The notes beneath the pieces were generated by a model. That model had not been told where the DNA came from and did not search any database. It worked only from the letters and a program-made list of their open reading frames with translations. A stretch of 64,000 nt of DNA, from assembly GCF_001307275.1 (NCBI RefSeq), contig NZ_CP012831.1, forward strand, positions 2,534,501-2,598,500, given 5' to 3'. Each line of letters starts with the position of its first letter. Position 1 is the stretch's first letter. Source of the stretch: Pseudomonas fluorescens. GTDB taxonomy: Bacteria > Pseudomonadota > Gammaproteobacteria > Pseudomonadales > Pseudomonadaceae. This document shows, piece by piece, positions 16,362 to 25,940 of this stretch. The position numbers and the translations under genes are program-made.

Positions 16362-16399
16362 AGAAGGACTGCCATATCGCTATGGCGGTCCTTCTTTTT
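16362..16399 (+). terminator. Strong hairpin with T-run between precursor and enzyme genes
   Basis: AGAAGGACTGCCATA (16362-16376), loop TCGC, TATGGCGGTCCTTCT (16381-16395), with one G-U pair, followed by TTTTTA. It is a 15-bp intrinsic terminator 20 bases after the small ORF. Partial read-through would give abundant peptide mRNA and less enzyme mRNA. Confidence 0.9.
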
Positions 16400-16428
16400 A
16401 TGGAGAGTCCGTTTCAAGGAGAAATCAA

Positions 16429-17403
16429 TTGAGCATCTTAATCACAAATGAAGAGTATCGCCAAGATTCCTACGCATTGCTCAATCAATACAAAGAGTCG
16501 ATGACCTACTTGGCAAGCGTGTTTAATGATGACTATCAAAAATCCGACTCTGTAACCAAGCTGCCTTGGAAGTCTTTCGCATTCTACAATAAGTGCATCA
16601 AAAGCTTGCAAGCTAATGATGCAGCTTCAGGCTTACATTTTTTTCAAGAAGCCAAGCAAAACGAAAGGCAAGGATCTGAAGGATTCAGGGTTTCTGGATT
16701 CTCTGAAAACAACCGAAAAGAAGAAATTGACCTGGTTGTCGATGAAATAAGAGAAGAGGCGTCTGGTAAAATCAGCATTGGTTTCATCGGCGCTGATGTT
16801 GTCGAGATCGAGAAAGCCAAATTAATCACAGGAATAGAACTTCTTAAGGCCCAATCGATAGACCTATACAATGAGGCTGAGATCTTAATAGATGAAATAG
16901 TCTTGACGGGGCCGGGTGATGAATACCATATCAGATCGGCCAGCAGTTACAATTTATTAGGGCTGGTTTTGATATGGGCCGATGAAGTCCATAGCCCCAT
17001 CTATTACGCACAACAGGTAGTCCACGAGGCCGCCCATTTAAGACTGTTTTTAAAAAGCACAGACGACAGGTTTGTCTTGAATCCAGAGAGTGAATTATAC
17101 ACAGCGCCATTCAGGCCTGATGCACGTCCCATGCTAGGTATATTTCACGCACTTTTCGTACTGGCTAGAATTGCACTCGCGATGTCTGGCTTGGGAAAAA
17201 TAGCGCCTGGAAAACTAGCAGAGGAGGCGCTTGAGAAAGGTCGGGTGGCTGAGAAGAGATTTTTCGCGACTGCCGCTCAGATCAAGCGGGACGGGGTGTT
17301 GACGCCCATGGGACAACAGATTTTCGATGAGTGCTTGCAGGAAATCACCAAAATATCGCCTTTTCGCAATGTCTATGATGACATGCTAAAAAGTGGATTC
17401 TGA
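16429..17403 (+). CDS. HExxH-motif protein resembling alphaKG-HExxH peptide beta-hydroxylases
   Basis: A 324-aa soluble protein with TTG start at 16429 behind AAGGAG, beginning MSILITNEEYRQ. HEAAH spans H199, E200 and H203 (context VVHEAAHLRL), and downstream APFRPDARPMLGIFHALF places R229, R233 and H240. An HExxH motif with a later Arg/Arg/His block is how I remember the standalone or radical-SAM-fused HEXXH domain (TIGR04267) of peptide-modifying enzymes, now regarded as iron/2-oxoglutarate peptide hydroxylases. The alternative is an ordinary zinc peptidase. The N-terminal 180 residues look helical. The gene is AT-rich, unlike the flanking backbone, and is followed within 3 bases by the EamA exporter. 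Confidence 0.7.
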   Translation: MSILITNEEYRQDSYALLNQYKESMTYLASVFNDDYQKSDSVTKLPWKSFAFYNKCIKSLQANDAASGLHFFQEAKQNERQGSEGFRVSGFSENNRKEEIDLVVDEIREEASGKISIGFIGADVVEIEKAKLITGIELLKAQSIDLYNEAEILIDEIVLTGPGDEYHIRSASSYNLLGLVLIWADEVHSPIYYAQQVVHEAAHLRLFLKSTDDRFVLNPESELYTAPFRPDARPMLGIFHALFVLARIALAMSGLGKIAPGKLAEEALEKGRVAEKRFFATAAQIKRDGVLTPMGQQIFDECLQEITKISPFRNVYDDMLKSGF

Positions 17404-17406
17404 CCA

Positions 17407-18315
17407 ATGAACAGTTCTAAAAGAATTGCCCCACATGATTACGCATTTTTATTGCTAGTGGCGCTGATCTGGGGCGGGAACTTCGCCCTGATCAAAGTAG
17501 GGCTGGAACAAATCAAACCATTCGTGATGACATTCATCAGGTTTTCGCTTTGTGTCTTCCCGTTTGTATTTTTCATGCCAAGACCTAAGATTCCAGCTTA
17601 TGTACTCGCCGCATATGGAATATTGTTTGGGGGCGGAATATGGGGGTGCGCCAACATTGCCATATATACAGGCACCTCCCCCGGCACGGTATCCCTCATC
17701 ATTCAGCTCAGCGCATTCATTACATTTATCATTGGCCTGATTGCCTTTAAGGAAAGAGCTTCCAACATCAGTATTATCGCCCTCGCAATATCGCTCTCTG
17801 GTCTTTTCTTGATGCTTATCAAAAACAATCAGGGTTCAGGCCCGTTGGGCGTCGCTATCTGCTTGCTCGCAGCTTTCTGCTTTAGCTTGTGTACGTTCAT
17901 TATTCAAAAGTACAAACCTAAAGACCTGCTGCCATTCATGATTTGGAGCTTATTATTCAGCCTTCCAATTCTATTTATTCTTGCCTTGTACTTTGAAGGG
18001 GCCGACGCATTCTATAGCCTGAGGGATGCAATAAACTACAAAGTCATAGTGTCGCTGGTCTCACAGTCTTACGTGACTACTCTGCTGGGCTACTGGATAT
18101 GGAACTACAATATAAGAAAATATTCCGGATCCACCGTGGCCCCCATAGGCTTGCTGGTTCCATTTTTCGCCATAATCATTTCCTACCTGTTCTTTAGCTA
18201 CCCGATAAACGGAACAGTCATTCTATCGATAGGCTTGGTTTTCTGCGGCGTCATCTTGTTCAACCTACGACATAGCATTGAGCAGTTGTTCAACAAGACC
18301 GCCATACACAGATAA
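17407..18315 (+). CDS. EamA/DMT-superfamily exporter
   Basis: A 302-aa protein with ten predicted helices arranged as two five-helix EamA halves. It starts MNSSKRIAPHDYAFLLLVAL, with the usual IWGGNFALIKVGL in helix 1, a second-half signature at SYVTTLLGYWIWNYNIRKY and TVAPIGLLVPFFAIIISYLF. DMT proteins export amino acids and small metabolites. It follows the HExxH gene by 3 bases, so it is surely cotranscribed and probably exports that locus's product or confers self-protection. The DNA is AT-rich like the upstream genes. Confidence 0.88.
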   Translation: MNSSKRIAPHDYAFLLLVALIWGGNFALIKVGLEQIKPFVMTFIRFSLCVFPFVFFMPRPKIPAYVLAAYGILFGGGIWGCANIAIYTGTSPGTVSLIIQLSAFITFIIGLIAFKERASNISIIALAISLSGLFLMLIKNNQGSGPLGVAICLLAAFCFSLCTFIIQKYKPKDLLPFMIWSLLFSLPILFILALYFEGADAFYSLRDAINYKVIVSLVSQSYVTTLLGYWIWNYNIRKYSGSTVAPIGLLVPFFAIIISYLFFSYPINGTVILSIGLVFCGVILFNLRHSIEQLFNKTAIHR

Positions 18316-18390
18316 CACGACCTTGCTCAGGTTTAAAATTTGCCGCAAGAGCGCATGCACCACTTCAATGCCGGCGCAGCCAAACCGCCC

Positions 18391-18432
18391 AAAAAAAGTG
18401 CGTTTCGTTTGTCATTTAGGAACGCTTTTTTT
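18391..18432 (+). terminator. Putative terminator after the EamA gene
   Basis: AAAAAAAGTGCGTT and AACGCTTTTTTT pair with a 2-base bulge around a 16-base loop and end in seven T. The 288-base gap (18316-18603) holds no other gene that I can support. Confidence 0.6.
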
Positions 18433-18603
18433 GCTCGTTGATGCAGTTGCAAAGTTTAACTTTCAAAGCGTCTTAAAAACGGGGTTCTAGCGTGCACAAA
18501 AACGCTATGGCCAGCATTTATCACGGCCCAGGCGGTAGTTCACAGCGCTCAAGGATGCCGTTCACTTCCGTCATGCCGAAACGCTTACGATAGGGAAATC
18601 ATC

Positions 18604-19776
18604 ATGAAGAATTTTTCAAAAGAATTAGCTATTTTTTTAGTCTGCTCAACGGCTTACCGCCTATGTTCCGGGGCACTGGTGGTCTCCCTGACGTGGACCA
18701 TCCTCAACCAGAACGAAGGTGGTTATTTGCCTTTGGCATTGGCGATTTTTTGCTCCTTCATTCCGGCCTTCATCACGCCGGTGGTTATCAAGCGGCTGTC
18801 GGCGCGAATGAACGGCCGGAAAATGAGCAGCTGGTTTACGTTTTGTCTGGCCGGTCTCAGCCTGGTGGTAGGGGCAAGCCGAGACATCACCCTTGCATTG
18901 CTAGCCGCCAACCTTTTTGTCTGGCTGGTTTTCATGCTGCTCGAAGCCAGCTTGGATATGTGGTTCACCCAGGTTCAGCGCGGTATGGATGAAGCCTCTG
19001 TCAGACGAATCAGTGGTGCCACAACTGCAACCGGTCAAGCGGCCCTGATGATTGGACCGTTGTTGGCAGCCGGCTTGATGCCGATCCTGCCGGGCATGGG
19101 GTTCTTTATTTTTCTGGGCGCTGGATTCCTGCTGGTATCAGCGATTTGTTACATCCGCCATGGTCTCTCGGTGGTGGCACAAGAGGCTAGCGAGACAGTT
19201 GCGCCAGCCAAGCTTCCACTCACCCTGTTTGTGCCAATGGTGCTGATCTGGCCAATCCTCGGGGCCTTCAACTTCATGCTTCCAGTGTATGTGTCGAGCC
19301 ATGGCTGGGCGCTATTTGAGCTTGGTGTGCTGGATGCAGTGTTTGGCATGGGGATGGCGTTGGTGGGAGTACTGATCATTCTGAGTAATACCGGTCGCAA
19401 TCTATCGGTATTTCTCTCGGGGCTGATCGGGCTGGCCGTCATTTCAGCAGCGGTATGGTTTATGGTGCCAGATACCCTAGTGCTCAAGGCTCTAAGCCTG
19501 CTGATCCTTGGCATGGCCTTTGGCGGTGCGCGGGTGCATATCCGAGCTGCGATTGCCTACCGCTACAGCGAGGCTGCCGTTGGTGCCTGTGTTAGCCGGG
19601 CGAACGCCCTCGCAACGCCGGTCTTGCTGTTAATCCTAAGCCTGCAGCTGGCATTAATCGAGAGCGCGTGGCTGATACCGTTTCTGATGATTACCTTGTC
19701 CATTGTTCTATTGCTACAGACATCGGCGACTCGCTTTGCCCAGGGGCACACGAGCCCGGTAACAGCAGGTGCCTGA
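18604..19776 (+). CDS. MFS transporter
   Basis: A 390-aa protein with about 12 hydrophobic segments starting MKNFSKELAIFLVCSTAY. The loop 2-3 region carries IKRLSARMNGRKMSSW, a variant of the MFS G-x-x-x-D-R-x-G-R-R pattern, and a long central cytoplasmic loop separates the two halves (YIRHGLSVVAQEASE). The predicted class is a drug/metabolite exporter. It is 288 bases behind the EamA gene, past a terminator-like hairpin, so it may have its own promoter. Its base composition is closer to the backbone than that of the upstream genes. Confidence 0.85.
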   Translation: MKNFSKELAIFLVCSTAYRLCSGALVVSLTWTILNQNEGGYLPLALAIFCSFIPAFITPVVIKRLSARMNGRKMSSWFTFCLAGLSLVVGASRDITLALLAANLFVWLVFMLLEASLDMWFTQVQRGMDEASVRRISGATTATGQAALMIGPLLAAGLMPILPGMGFFIFLGAGFLLVSAICYIRHGLSVVAQEASETVAPAKLPLTLFVPMVLIWPILGAFNFMLPVYVSSHGWALFELGVLDAVFGMGMALVGVLIILSNTGRNLSVFLSGLIGLAVISAAVWFMVPDTLVLKALSLLILGMAFGGARVHIRAAIAYRYSEAAVGACVSRANALATPVLLLILSLQLALIESAWLIPFLMITLSIVLLLQTSATRFAQGHTSPVTAGA

Positions 19777-19870
19777 TAGTCCTTATCCGGGGGCAACATA
19801 GCCCCTTAATGCCGGAGTTCAGTGTTGGCTGGTTGGCGGGCTGGTCTTGAGAACGTGGTGGGGCTTTTTT

Positions 19871-19912
19871 GTGAGTGCTTCGCACTCAAGCGGGAGCAAG
19901 CTCCCTCGCCAC
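19871..19912 (+). repeat. REP element, GAGTGCTTCGCACTC type
   Basis: GTGAGTGCTTCGCACTCAAG followed by CGGGAGCAAGCTCCCTCGCC, near-identical to the copy at 14305-14344. Confidence 0.85.
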
Positions 19913-19933
19913 AAAAAGCGGTTTTGTGCGAAG

Positions 19934-20245
19934 TCAGTGGTGGCGATCCAGCTTTTTGAGGAACACGGTCATTTCTTTTTCCGCCTGCTTGTCGCCGTGG
20001 GCGCGGGCAGCTTCGAGGCCTTGTTCCCAGGCTTGACGGGCGGCTGGTAGGTCGCCTTGGCCTTGGTGGGCCTTGCCCAGTAGTTTCCAGGCGGCTGAAT
20101 ACTTGGGGTCGAGTTCGACGCAGCGTTGGAAGTGTTCGGCGGCGCGGGGGAATTCGCCGAGGTCCAGGTAGCCTTTGCCCAGGCCGAAGCGCAGCAGGGC
20201 GTTATCCATGCCTTTGGCTAGCATTTTTTCCAGGGAGTCGAGCAT
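19934..20245 (-). CDS. Small TPR protein (103 aa)
   Basis: Three helix pairs with TPR spacing: NALLRFGLGKGYLDLGEFPR, AAEHFQRCVELDPKYSAAWK and LLGKAHQGQGDLPAARQAWE, ending in AEKEMTVFLKKLDRHH. No signal peptide, so a cytosolic protein-binding role is likely. It starts at ATG 20245 and lies upstream of the trkA end, on the same strand. A fragment of the same gene lies at 15878-16000, so this intact copy marks the right edge of the inserted block. Confidence 0.9.
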   Translation of the reverse strand: MLDSLEKMLAKGMDNALLRFGLGKGYLDLGEFPRAAEHFQRCVELDPKYSAAWKLLGKAHQGQGDLPAARQAWEQGLEAARAHGDKQAEKEMTVFLKKLDRHH

Positions 20246-20299
20246 GACGGCGTCCTTATCTGTTGTGTCAGGGGTTGATCGGTTGGCTGCTAGAGAGCT

Positions 20300-20392
20300 A
20301 TCGCGAGCAAGCTCGCTCCCACAGGGGGTTGGGGTTGCTCACTGCATTTGTGAGCAATGGCGATCCTCTGTGGGAGCGAGCTTGCTCGCGAT
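20300..20392. repeat. REP pair
   Basis: Inverted ATCGCGAGCAAGCTCGCTCC and GTGGGAGCGAGCTTGCTCGC copies enclose about 46 bases just after trkA on the minus strand. Confidence 0.9.
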
Positions 20393-20422
20393 GAGGCCCT
20401 TTCTGTCACTGCACATCCCAGA

Positions 20423-21796
20423 TCAGAAGAAACTCAACCCCACATGGAACAGCTTCTCGACATCGCGAATGTGCTTCTTGTCCACCAGGAACAGGATGAC
20501 ATGGTCGCCGGTCTTGATCGTGGTGTCGTCGTGGGCGATCAGGACTTCTTCGTCGCGGATGATTGCGCCGATGGTTGTGCCGGGTGGCAGGCCGATGTCG
20601 CGGATGGCTTTGCCGATCACTTTGCTGGACTTGGCATCGCCGTGGGCAATGGCTTCGATGGCTTCGGCCGCGCCGCGGCGCAGGGAGTGGACGCTGACGA
20701 TGTCGCCGCGGCGCACGTGGGCGAGCAAGGTGCCGATGGTTGCCAGTTGCGGGCTGATGGCGATGTCGATGTCACCGCCCTGGATCAGGTCGACGTAGGC
20801 CGGGTTGTTGATGATGGTCATCACTTTCCTCGCACCCAGGCGCTTGGCCAGTAGCGACGACATGATGTTGGCTTCGTCGTCGTTGGTCAGGGCCAGGAAG
20901 ATGTCGGCGTCGGCGATGTTTTCTTCCAGCAGCAGGTCGCGGTCGGAGGCGCTGCCTTGCAGCACCACGGTGCTGTCGAGGGTGTCCGAGAGGTAGCGGC
21001 AGCGGGCCGGGTTCATCTCGATGATCTTGACCTGATAGCGGCTTTCGATGGCTTCGGCCAGGCGCTCACCGATCTGCCCGCCGCCGGCGATGACGATGCG
21101 CTTGTAGTTCTCGTCGAGGCGGCGCATTTCGCTCATGACCGCGCGAATATTCGCCTTGGCGGCGATGAAAAATACTTCGTCGTCGGCTTCGATCACCGTA
21201 TCGCCCTGGGGCAGGATCGGCCGGTCCCGGCGGAAAATCGCCGCGACCCGGGTCTCCACATTCGGCATGTGCTCGCGCAATTGGCGCAGTTGCTGGCCCA
21301 CCAGCGGCCCGCCGTAGTAGGCCTTGACCGCCACCAGTTGCGCCTTGCCTTCGGCGAAGTCGATCACCTGCAGGGCGCCAGGATGCTCGATCAGGCGCTT
21401 GATGTAGTTGGTCACCACCTGCTCGGGGCTGATCAGCACGTCCACCGGGATCGCTTCGTTGTCGAACAGGTCGGCACGGGTCAGGTAGGCGGCCTCGCGC
21501 ACCCGGGCGATTTTGGTCGGGGTGTGGAACAGGGTGTGGGCGACCTGGCAGGCGACCATGTTGGTTTCGTCGCTGTTGGTTACGGCCACCAGCATGTCGG
21601 CATCGTCGGCACCGGCCTGGCGCAGCACCGTGGGCAACGAGCCCCGGCCTTGTACCGTGCGTATGTCGAGGCGATCGCCAAGGTCGCGCAGGCGTTCGCC
21701 GTCGGTGTCGACCACGGTGATGTCGTTGGCCTCGCTGGCCAGATGTTCCGCCAGCGAACCGCCGACCTGCCCTGCGCCGAGGATGATGATTTTCAT
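20423..21796 (-). CDS. trkA: Trk potassium-uptake regulatory subunit TrkA
   Basis: TrkA is the cytosolic NAD-binding ring that gates the TrkH/TrkG potassium channel. The 457-aa protein has two RCK halves, each with a Rossmann motif: [13 protein letters not shown] at residues 7-19 and [13 protein letters not shown] in the second half, and a C-terminal RCK_C domain. Length and order (trkA-rsmB-fmt-def) match the Pseudomonas family. It follows rsmB by 24 bases on the same strand and is probably its operon partner. Confidence 0.96.
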   Translation of the reverse strand: MKIIILGAGQVGGSLAEHLASEANDITVVDTDGERLRDLGDRLDIRTVQGRGSLPTVLRQAGADDADMLVAVTNSDETNMVACQVAHTLFHTPTKIARVREAAYLTRADLFDNEAIPVDVLISPEQVVTNYIKRLIEHPGALQVIDFAEGKAQLVAVKAYYGGPLVGQQLRQLREHMPNVETRVAAIFRRDRPILPQGDTVIEADDEVFFIAAKANIRAVMSEMRRLDENYKRIVIAGGGQIGERLAEAIESRYQVKIIEMNPARCRYLSDTLDSTVVLQGSASDRDLLLEENIADADIFLALTNDDEANIMSSLLAKRLGARKVMTIINNPAYVDLIQGGDIDIAISPQLATIGTLLAHVRRGDIVSVHSLRRGAAEAIEAIAHGDAKSSKVIGKAIRDIGLPPGTTIGAIIRDEEVLIAHDDTTIKTGDHVILFLVDKKHIRDVEKLFHVGLSFF

Positions 21797-21820
21797 CCAG
21801 TCACTCCTATCGAATCGGTC

Positions 21821-23131
21821 TTAACCGCGTGCGGCGGCGATCTTGATCAGCTTGGCGTAGTAGAAGCCGTCGTGCCCGCCTTCCTGGGCCAGCAACTGGC
21901 GGCCATGGGGCTGCTTCAGGCCGGCCTGGCTGGCGATGTCCAGTTCCCGGGCGCCCGGGGTGCGGGCGAGGAAGGCCTCGATCACTTCGGTGTTCTCGGT
22001 GGGCAAGGTCGAACAGGTGGCGTAGAGCAACATGCCGCCCACTTCGAGGGTTTGCCACAGAGCATCGAGCAGTTCGCCTTGCAACGTGGCCAACGCGACG
22101 ATGTCGTCCGGCTGGCGGGTGAGCTTGATGTCCGGGTGGCGACGGATCACCCCGGTGGCCGAGCACGGCGCGTCCAGCAGGATGCGCTGGAACGGTTTGC
22201 CGTCCCACCAGGTTGCGGTGTCGCGGCCGTCGGCGGCGATCAGTTGGGCGTCGAGGCCCAGCCGTTCGAGGTTTTCCTTGACCCGCACCAGGCGCTTGGC
22301 CTCCAGGTCCACCGCCACCACGCCGGCCAGCTTCGGCTCGGCCTCGAGGATGTGACAGGTTTTGCCGCCGGGCGCGCAGCAGGCGTCCAGCACCCGTTGC
22401 CCGGGCGCCAGCTCCAACAGGTCGGCGGCCAGTTGCGCGGCTTCGTCCTGGACGCTGATCCAGCCTTCGGCGAAGCCCGGCAACGCACGTACGTCACCCG
22501 GGGTTTCCAGCACGATGCCGTCGCGGCTGTACTGGCACGGGATGGCCGGGATGCCCGCCTCGCCCAGCAACGCCAGATAGGCATCGCGGGTATGGTGGCG
22601 GCGATTGACCCGCAGGATCATCGGCGGGTGGGCGTTGTTGGCCGCGCAGATGGCTTCCCATTGTTCGGGCCAGAAGGCCTTCAGGGATTTCTGCAACCAG
22701 CGCGGGTGGGCGGTGCGCACCACCGGGTCGTGTTCCAGCTCGGCCAGCAGGGTTTCGCTTTCCCGTTGGGCACGGCGCAACACGGCATTGAGCAGGGCCT
22801 TGGCCCAGGGCTTTTTCAGCTTGTCGGCGCAGCCCACGGTTTCGCCGATGGCAGCGTGGGCAGGGACGCGGGTGTAGAGCAGTTGATAGAGCCCCACCAG
22901 CAGCAGCGCTTCGACGTCGGCATCGGCGGCCTTGAACGGCTTCTGCAACAGCTTGGCCGCCAGGGCCGACAGCCGCGGCTGCCAGCGGGCGGTGCCGAAC
23001 GCCAGGTCCTGGGTGAAACCGCGATCACGGTCTTCCACCTTGTCCAGTTGGGTCGGCAGGGAACTGTTCAGCGAGGCTTTCCCGCTGAGTACCGCGGCAA
23101 GGGCCTTGGCGGCGGCCAGACGCGGATTCAT
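21821..23131 (-). CDS. rsmB: 16S rRNA m5C967 methyltransferase
   Basis: RsmB (Sun) methylates C967 of 16S rRNA with SAM. The 436-aa protein has an N-terminal NusB-like RNA-binding domain (residues 1-about 140) and a Rossmann SAM domain with [34 protein letters not shown] and [18 protein letters not shown], which carry the two catalytic cysteines. Its ATG overlaps the fmt stop (ATGA), so the two are translationally coupled. Confidence 0.96.
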   Translation of the reverse strand: MNPRLAAAKALAAVLSGKASLNSSLPTQLDKVEDRDRGFTQDLAFGTARWQPRLSALAAKLLQKPFKAADADVEALLLVGLYQLLYTRVPAHAAIGETVGCADKLKKPWAKALLNAVLRRAQRESETLLAELEHDPVVRTAHPRWLQKSLKAFWPEQWEAICAANNAHPPMILRVNRRHHTRDAYLALLGEAGIPAIPCQYSRDGIVLETPGDVRALPGFAEGWISVQDEAAQLAADLLELAPGQRVLDACCAPGGKTCHILEAEPKLAGVVAVDLEAKRLVRVKENLERLGLDAQLIAADGRDTATWWDGKPFQRILLDAPCSATGVIRRHPDIKLTRQPDDIVALATLQGELLDALWQTLEVGGMLLYATCSTLPTENTEVIEAFLARTPGARELDIASQAGLKQPHGRQLLAQEGGHDGFYYAKLIKIAAARG

Positions 23132-24087
23132 GAGGCGTCCGTCGCTTGGCCGAGGACGGTGCCGACGGCAAATTTCTCACGGCGGCTGTTGAACAGGTCG
23201 CTGAAGTTCAGCGCCTTGCCACCGGGCAGTTGCAGGCGCGTCAGGCACAGCGCCTGCTCACCGCAGGCAACGACGAGACCGTCCTTGCTGGCGCTGAGGA
23301 TTTCACCCGGTGCGCCCTTCCCTTCGGCGTAATTGGCCGCCAGCACTTTCAGGGCTTCGCCGTTCAAGGTGCTGTGGCAGATCGGCCACGGGTTGAAGGC
23401 CCGCACCAGGCGCTCCAGCTCGATGGCTGGGCGGCTCCAGTCGATACGGGCTTCGTCCTTGTTCAATTTGTGCGCGTAGGTGGCGAGGCTGTCATCCTGC
23501 ACTTCACCTTCCAGCGTGCCGGCAGCCAGGCCGGCAATGGCCTCGACCACGGCGGGCGGGCCGATGAGCGCGAGGCGGTCGTGCAGGCTGCCACCGGTGT
23601 CGTCGGCGCTGATGGGGGTGCTGACCTTGAGCAGCATCGGCCCGGTGTCCAGGCCGGCTTCCATGCGCATCACCGTCACGCCGCTCTCGGCATCGCCGGC
23701 TTCCACCGCACGCTGGATCGGCGCGGCACCGCGCCAGCGCGGCAGCAGCGAGGCGTGACTGTTGATGCAGCCCAGGCGCGGGATATCCAGCACCACTTGG
23801 GGCAGGATCAGGCCGTAGGCGACCACCACCATCAAGTCCGGCTGCAGCGCGGCCAGTTCGGCCTGGGCCTGCGCGTCGCGCAGGGTCGGCGGCTGCAACA
23901 CCAGGATGCCGTGTTCCAGGGCAAGCTGCTTGACCGGGCTGGGCATCAGTTTTTGCCCGCGACCGGCCGGCCGGTCCGGCTGGGTGTAGACCGCGACGAT
24001 GTCGTGGGGGCTGGCCAGCAGGGCCTTGAGGTGTTCGGCGGCAAATTCGGGAGTGCCGGCAAAGACGATGCGCAGGGGCTCAGTCAT
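23128..24087 (-). CDS. fmt: Methionyl-tRNA formyltransferase
   Basis: Fmt puts the formyl group on initiator Met-tRNA, using 10-formyl-tetrahydrofolate. The 319-aa protein begins [19 protein letters not shown] after Met and has the catalytic region [20 protein letters not shown] with the usual Asn and His, plus [18 protein letters not shown] with its Asp. The C-terminal OB-type domain starts near residue 207. It follows def on the same strand, with a hairpin terminator between them. Confidence 0.96.
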   Translation of the reverse strand: MTEPLRIVFAGTPEFAAEHLKALLASPHDIVAVYTQPDRPAGRGQKLMPSPVKQLALEHGILVLQPPTLRDAQAQAELAALQPDLMVVVAYGLILPQVVLDIPRLGCINSHASLLPRWRGAAPIQRAVEAGDAESGVTVMRMEAGLDTGPMLLKVSTPISADDTGGSLHDRLALIGPPAVVEAIAGLAAGTLEGEVQDDSLATYAHKLNKDEARIDWSRPAIELERLVRAFNPWPICHSTLNGEALKVLAANYAEGKGAPGEILSASKDGLVVACGEQALCLTRLQLPGGKALNFSDLFNSRREKFAVGTVLGQATDAS

Positions 24088-24120
24088 GGGAAGCTCTCAA
24101 TTACAAAGCAGTCGCAAAAA

Positions 24121-24148
24121 GAAAAAGGCTTGCCGCGGCAAGCCTTTG
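24121..24148 (-). terminator. Intrinsic terminator/attenuator between def and fmt
   Basis: On the minus strand AAAGGCTTGCC, GC, GGCAAGCCTTT is followed by a T-rich run. It lies between two cotranscribed-looking genes and may set the fmt/def ratio. Confidence 0.75.
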
Positions 24149-24157
24149 AAGGGGGCA

Positions 24158-24664
24158 TCAAGCATTCTGGCGATGGAGTTTTTCCAGTTTTTTCTTGATC
24201 CGGTCACGCTTGAGGGTAGACAGGTAATCCACGAACAGCTTGCCGTTGAGGTGGTCGCACTCGTGCTGGATGCACACCGCCAGCAAGCCTTCGGCGATCA
24301 GTTCATACGGCTGGCCGTCACGGTCCAGGGCCTTGATCTTGACCTTCTGCGGACGGTCGACGTTTTCATAGAAGCCTGGCACCGAAAGGCAGCCTTCCTG
24401 ATACTGGTCCATCTCGTCGGTCAGGGTTTCGAACTCGGGGTTGATGAACACCCGCGGCTCGCTGCGGTCTTCGGAAAGGTCCATCACGACGATACGCTTG
24501 TGCACGTTGACCTGGGTCGCGGCGAGGCCGATGCCTGGCGCCTCATACATTGTTTCAAACATGTCATCGACCAACTGACGCACTTCGTCGTCCACTACGG
24601 CCACCGGTTTGGCGATCGTGCGCAGGCGCGGGTCCGGAAATTCGAGAATGTTCAAAATGGCCAT
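24158..24664 (-). CDS. def: Peptide deformylase
   Basis: Removes N-formyl from nascent proteins, using Fe(II)/Zn. The start at ATG 24664 ([14 protein letters not shown]) gives the usual 168 aa; the frame runs further upstream without support. All three metal/catalytic motifs are present: [17 protein letters not shown] with the ligand Cys, and [10 protein letters not shown] with HECDH. It is the first gene of def-fmt-rsmB-trkA and lies divergent from the LysM gene. Confidence 0.97.
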   Translation of the reverse strand: MAILNILEFPDPRLRTIAKPVAVVDDEVRQLVDDMFETMYEAPGIGLAATQVNVHKRIVVMDLSEDRSEPRVFINPEFETLTDEMDQYQEGCLSVPGFYENVDRPQKVKIKALDRDGQPYELIAEGLLAVCIQHECDHLNGKLFVDYLSTLKRDRIKKKLEKLHRQNA

Positions 24665-24834
24665 AAGCTTGATAAATGCACGTGTGAGGTAAAGTCGGGT
24701 GGCTGGCCTGGCGTGTCTTGGGATGCAGGCTACCGTTGTAAAACGTTGCCCTTGGGGAAAACAGCTCCGCAGGGCAGCGAGCCACGGGGGCTCTGGCGTT
24801 TTACGCGAACGCACATAATAAAGGGATTCACCGC

Positions 24835-25860
24835 ATGAGGAAATCACTACTCGCCCTGCTGCTCCTGGCTTCGGCCGGTATCGCGCATGGGCAAGTGCAA
24901 CTTCGGGAAGGTTTTCCCCAGCAATACACGGTGGTGACGGGGGACACATTGTGGGACATTTCCGGCAAATACCTGCGCGAGCCGTGGAAATGGCCCGAAC
25001 TCTGGCAGGCCAACCCGCAGATCGAAAACCCCAACCTGATCTATCCGGGCGATACCCTGTCGCTGGTCTACGTCAACGGCCAGCCGCGCCTGACCCTCAA
25101 TCGCGGCGCCTCCCGCGGCACCATCAAGCTGTCGCCACGCATTCGCAGTTCGCCGGTGGCCGACGCCATCCCGAGCATTCCGCTGCAAGCCATCAACAGC
25201 TTCCTGCTGAGCAACCGCATCGTCGATACGCCTGAGGATTTCGACAAGGCGCCCTACGTCGTCGCCGGCAATGCCGAGCGGGTGCTCAGTGGCATGGGGG
25301 ATCGGGTCTTCGCCCGTGGCACATTCGACTCGAACCAGTCGGCCTACGGCATCTTCCGCCAGGGCAAGGTCTACACCGACCCCGAGACCAAGGAATTTCT
25401 GGGCATCAACGCCGACGACATCGGCGGCGGCGAAGTGGTCGCCACCGAGGGCGATGTCACCACCCTGGCCCTGCAGCGCACCACCCAGGAAGTGCGCCTG
25501 GGTGATCGCCTGTTCAGCGGCGAAGAGCGCTCGATCAATTCGACCTTCATGCCCAGCGCGCCAAAATCGGACATCAACGGGTTGATCCTGGACGTGCCCC
25601 GGGGCGTGACCCAGATCGGCGCGCTGGACGTGGTCACCCTGAACAAGGGCCGCCGCGATGGGCTGATCGAAGGCAACGTACTGGCGGTGATGAAGACCGG
25701 TGAAACCGTGCGCGACCGCATCACTGGCGAGCCGGTGAAAATCCCCGATGAGCGGGCCGGCCTGCTGATGGTGTTCCGCACTTACGACAAGCTCAGCTAC
25801 GGCTTGGTGCTGTACGCCTCGCGCTCGCTGTCGGTGCTGGACAAGGTCCGTAATCCATAA
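24835..25860 (+). CDS. LysM-domain secreted protein (PA0020-like)
   Basis: A 341-aa protein with a signal peptide ([19 protein letters not shown]) and an N-terminal LysM module ([17 protein letters not shown] to [15 protein letters not shown], residues 31-78) that binds peptidoglycan. The rest is a beta-rich domain of unknown role. The homologue PA0020 has been linked to type IV pilus assembly as TsaP, a secretin-associated LysM protein; I state that from memory. It starts divergently from def. Confidence 0.85.
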   Translation: MRKSLLALLLLASAGIAHGQVQLREGFPQQYTVVTGDTLWDISGKYLREPWKWPELWQANPQIENPNLIYPGDTLSLVYVNGQPRLTLNRGASRGTIKLSPRIRSSPVADAIPSIPLQAINSFLLSNRIVDTPEDFDKAPYVVAGNAERVLSGMGDRVFARGTFDSNQSAYGIFRQGKVYTDPETKEFLGINADDIGGGEVVATEGDVTTLALQRTTQEVRLGDRLFSGEERSINSTFMPSAPKSDINGLILDVPRGVTQIGALDVVTLNKGRRDGLIEGNVLAVMKTGETVRDRITGEPVKIPDERAGLLMVFRTYDKLSYGLVLYASRSLSVLDKVRNP

Positions 25861-25940
25861 CGGGTCTCACAAGTTACCAACAGAGTTATCCACAGTTTGT
25901 TCCCGTTTGTACGGGGCTCATAACGGTCAAGGATGATCGC

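Noticed and set aside
20957..23332. 791-codon forward ORF over trkA and rsmB
   Set aside because: Antisense shadow; both reverse genes have complete conserved motifs.
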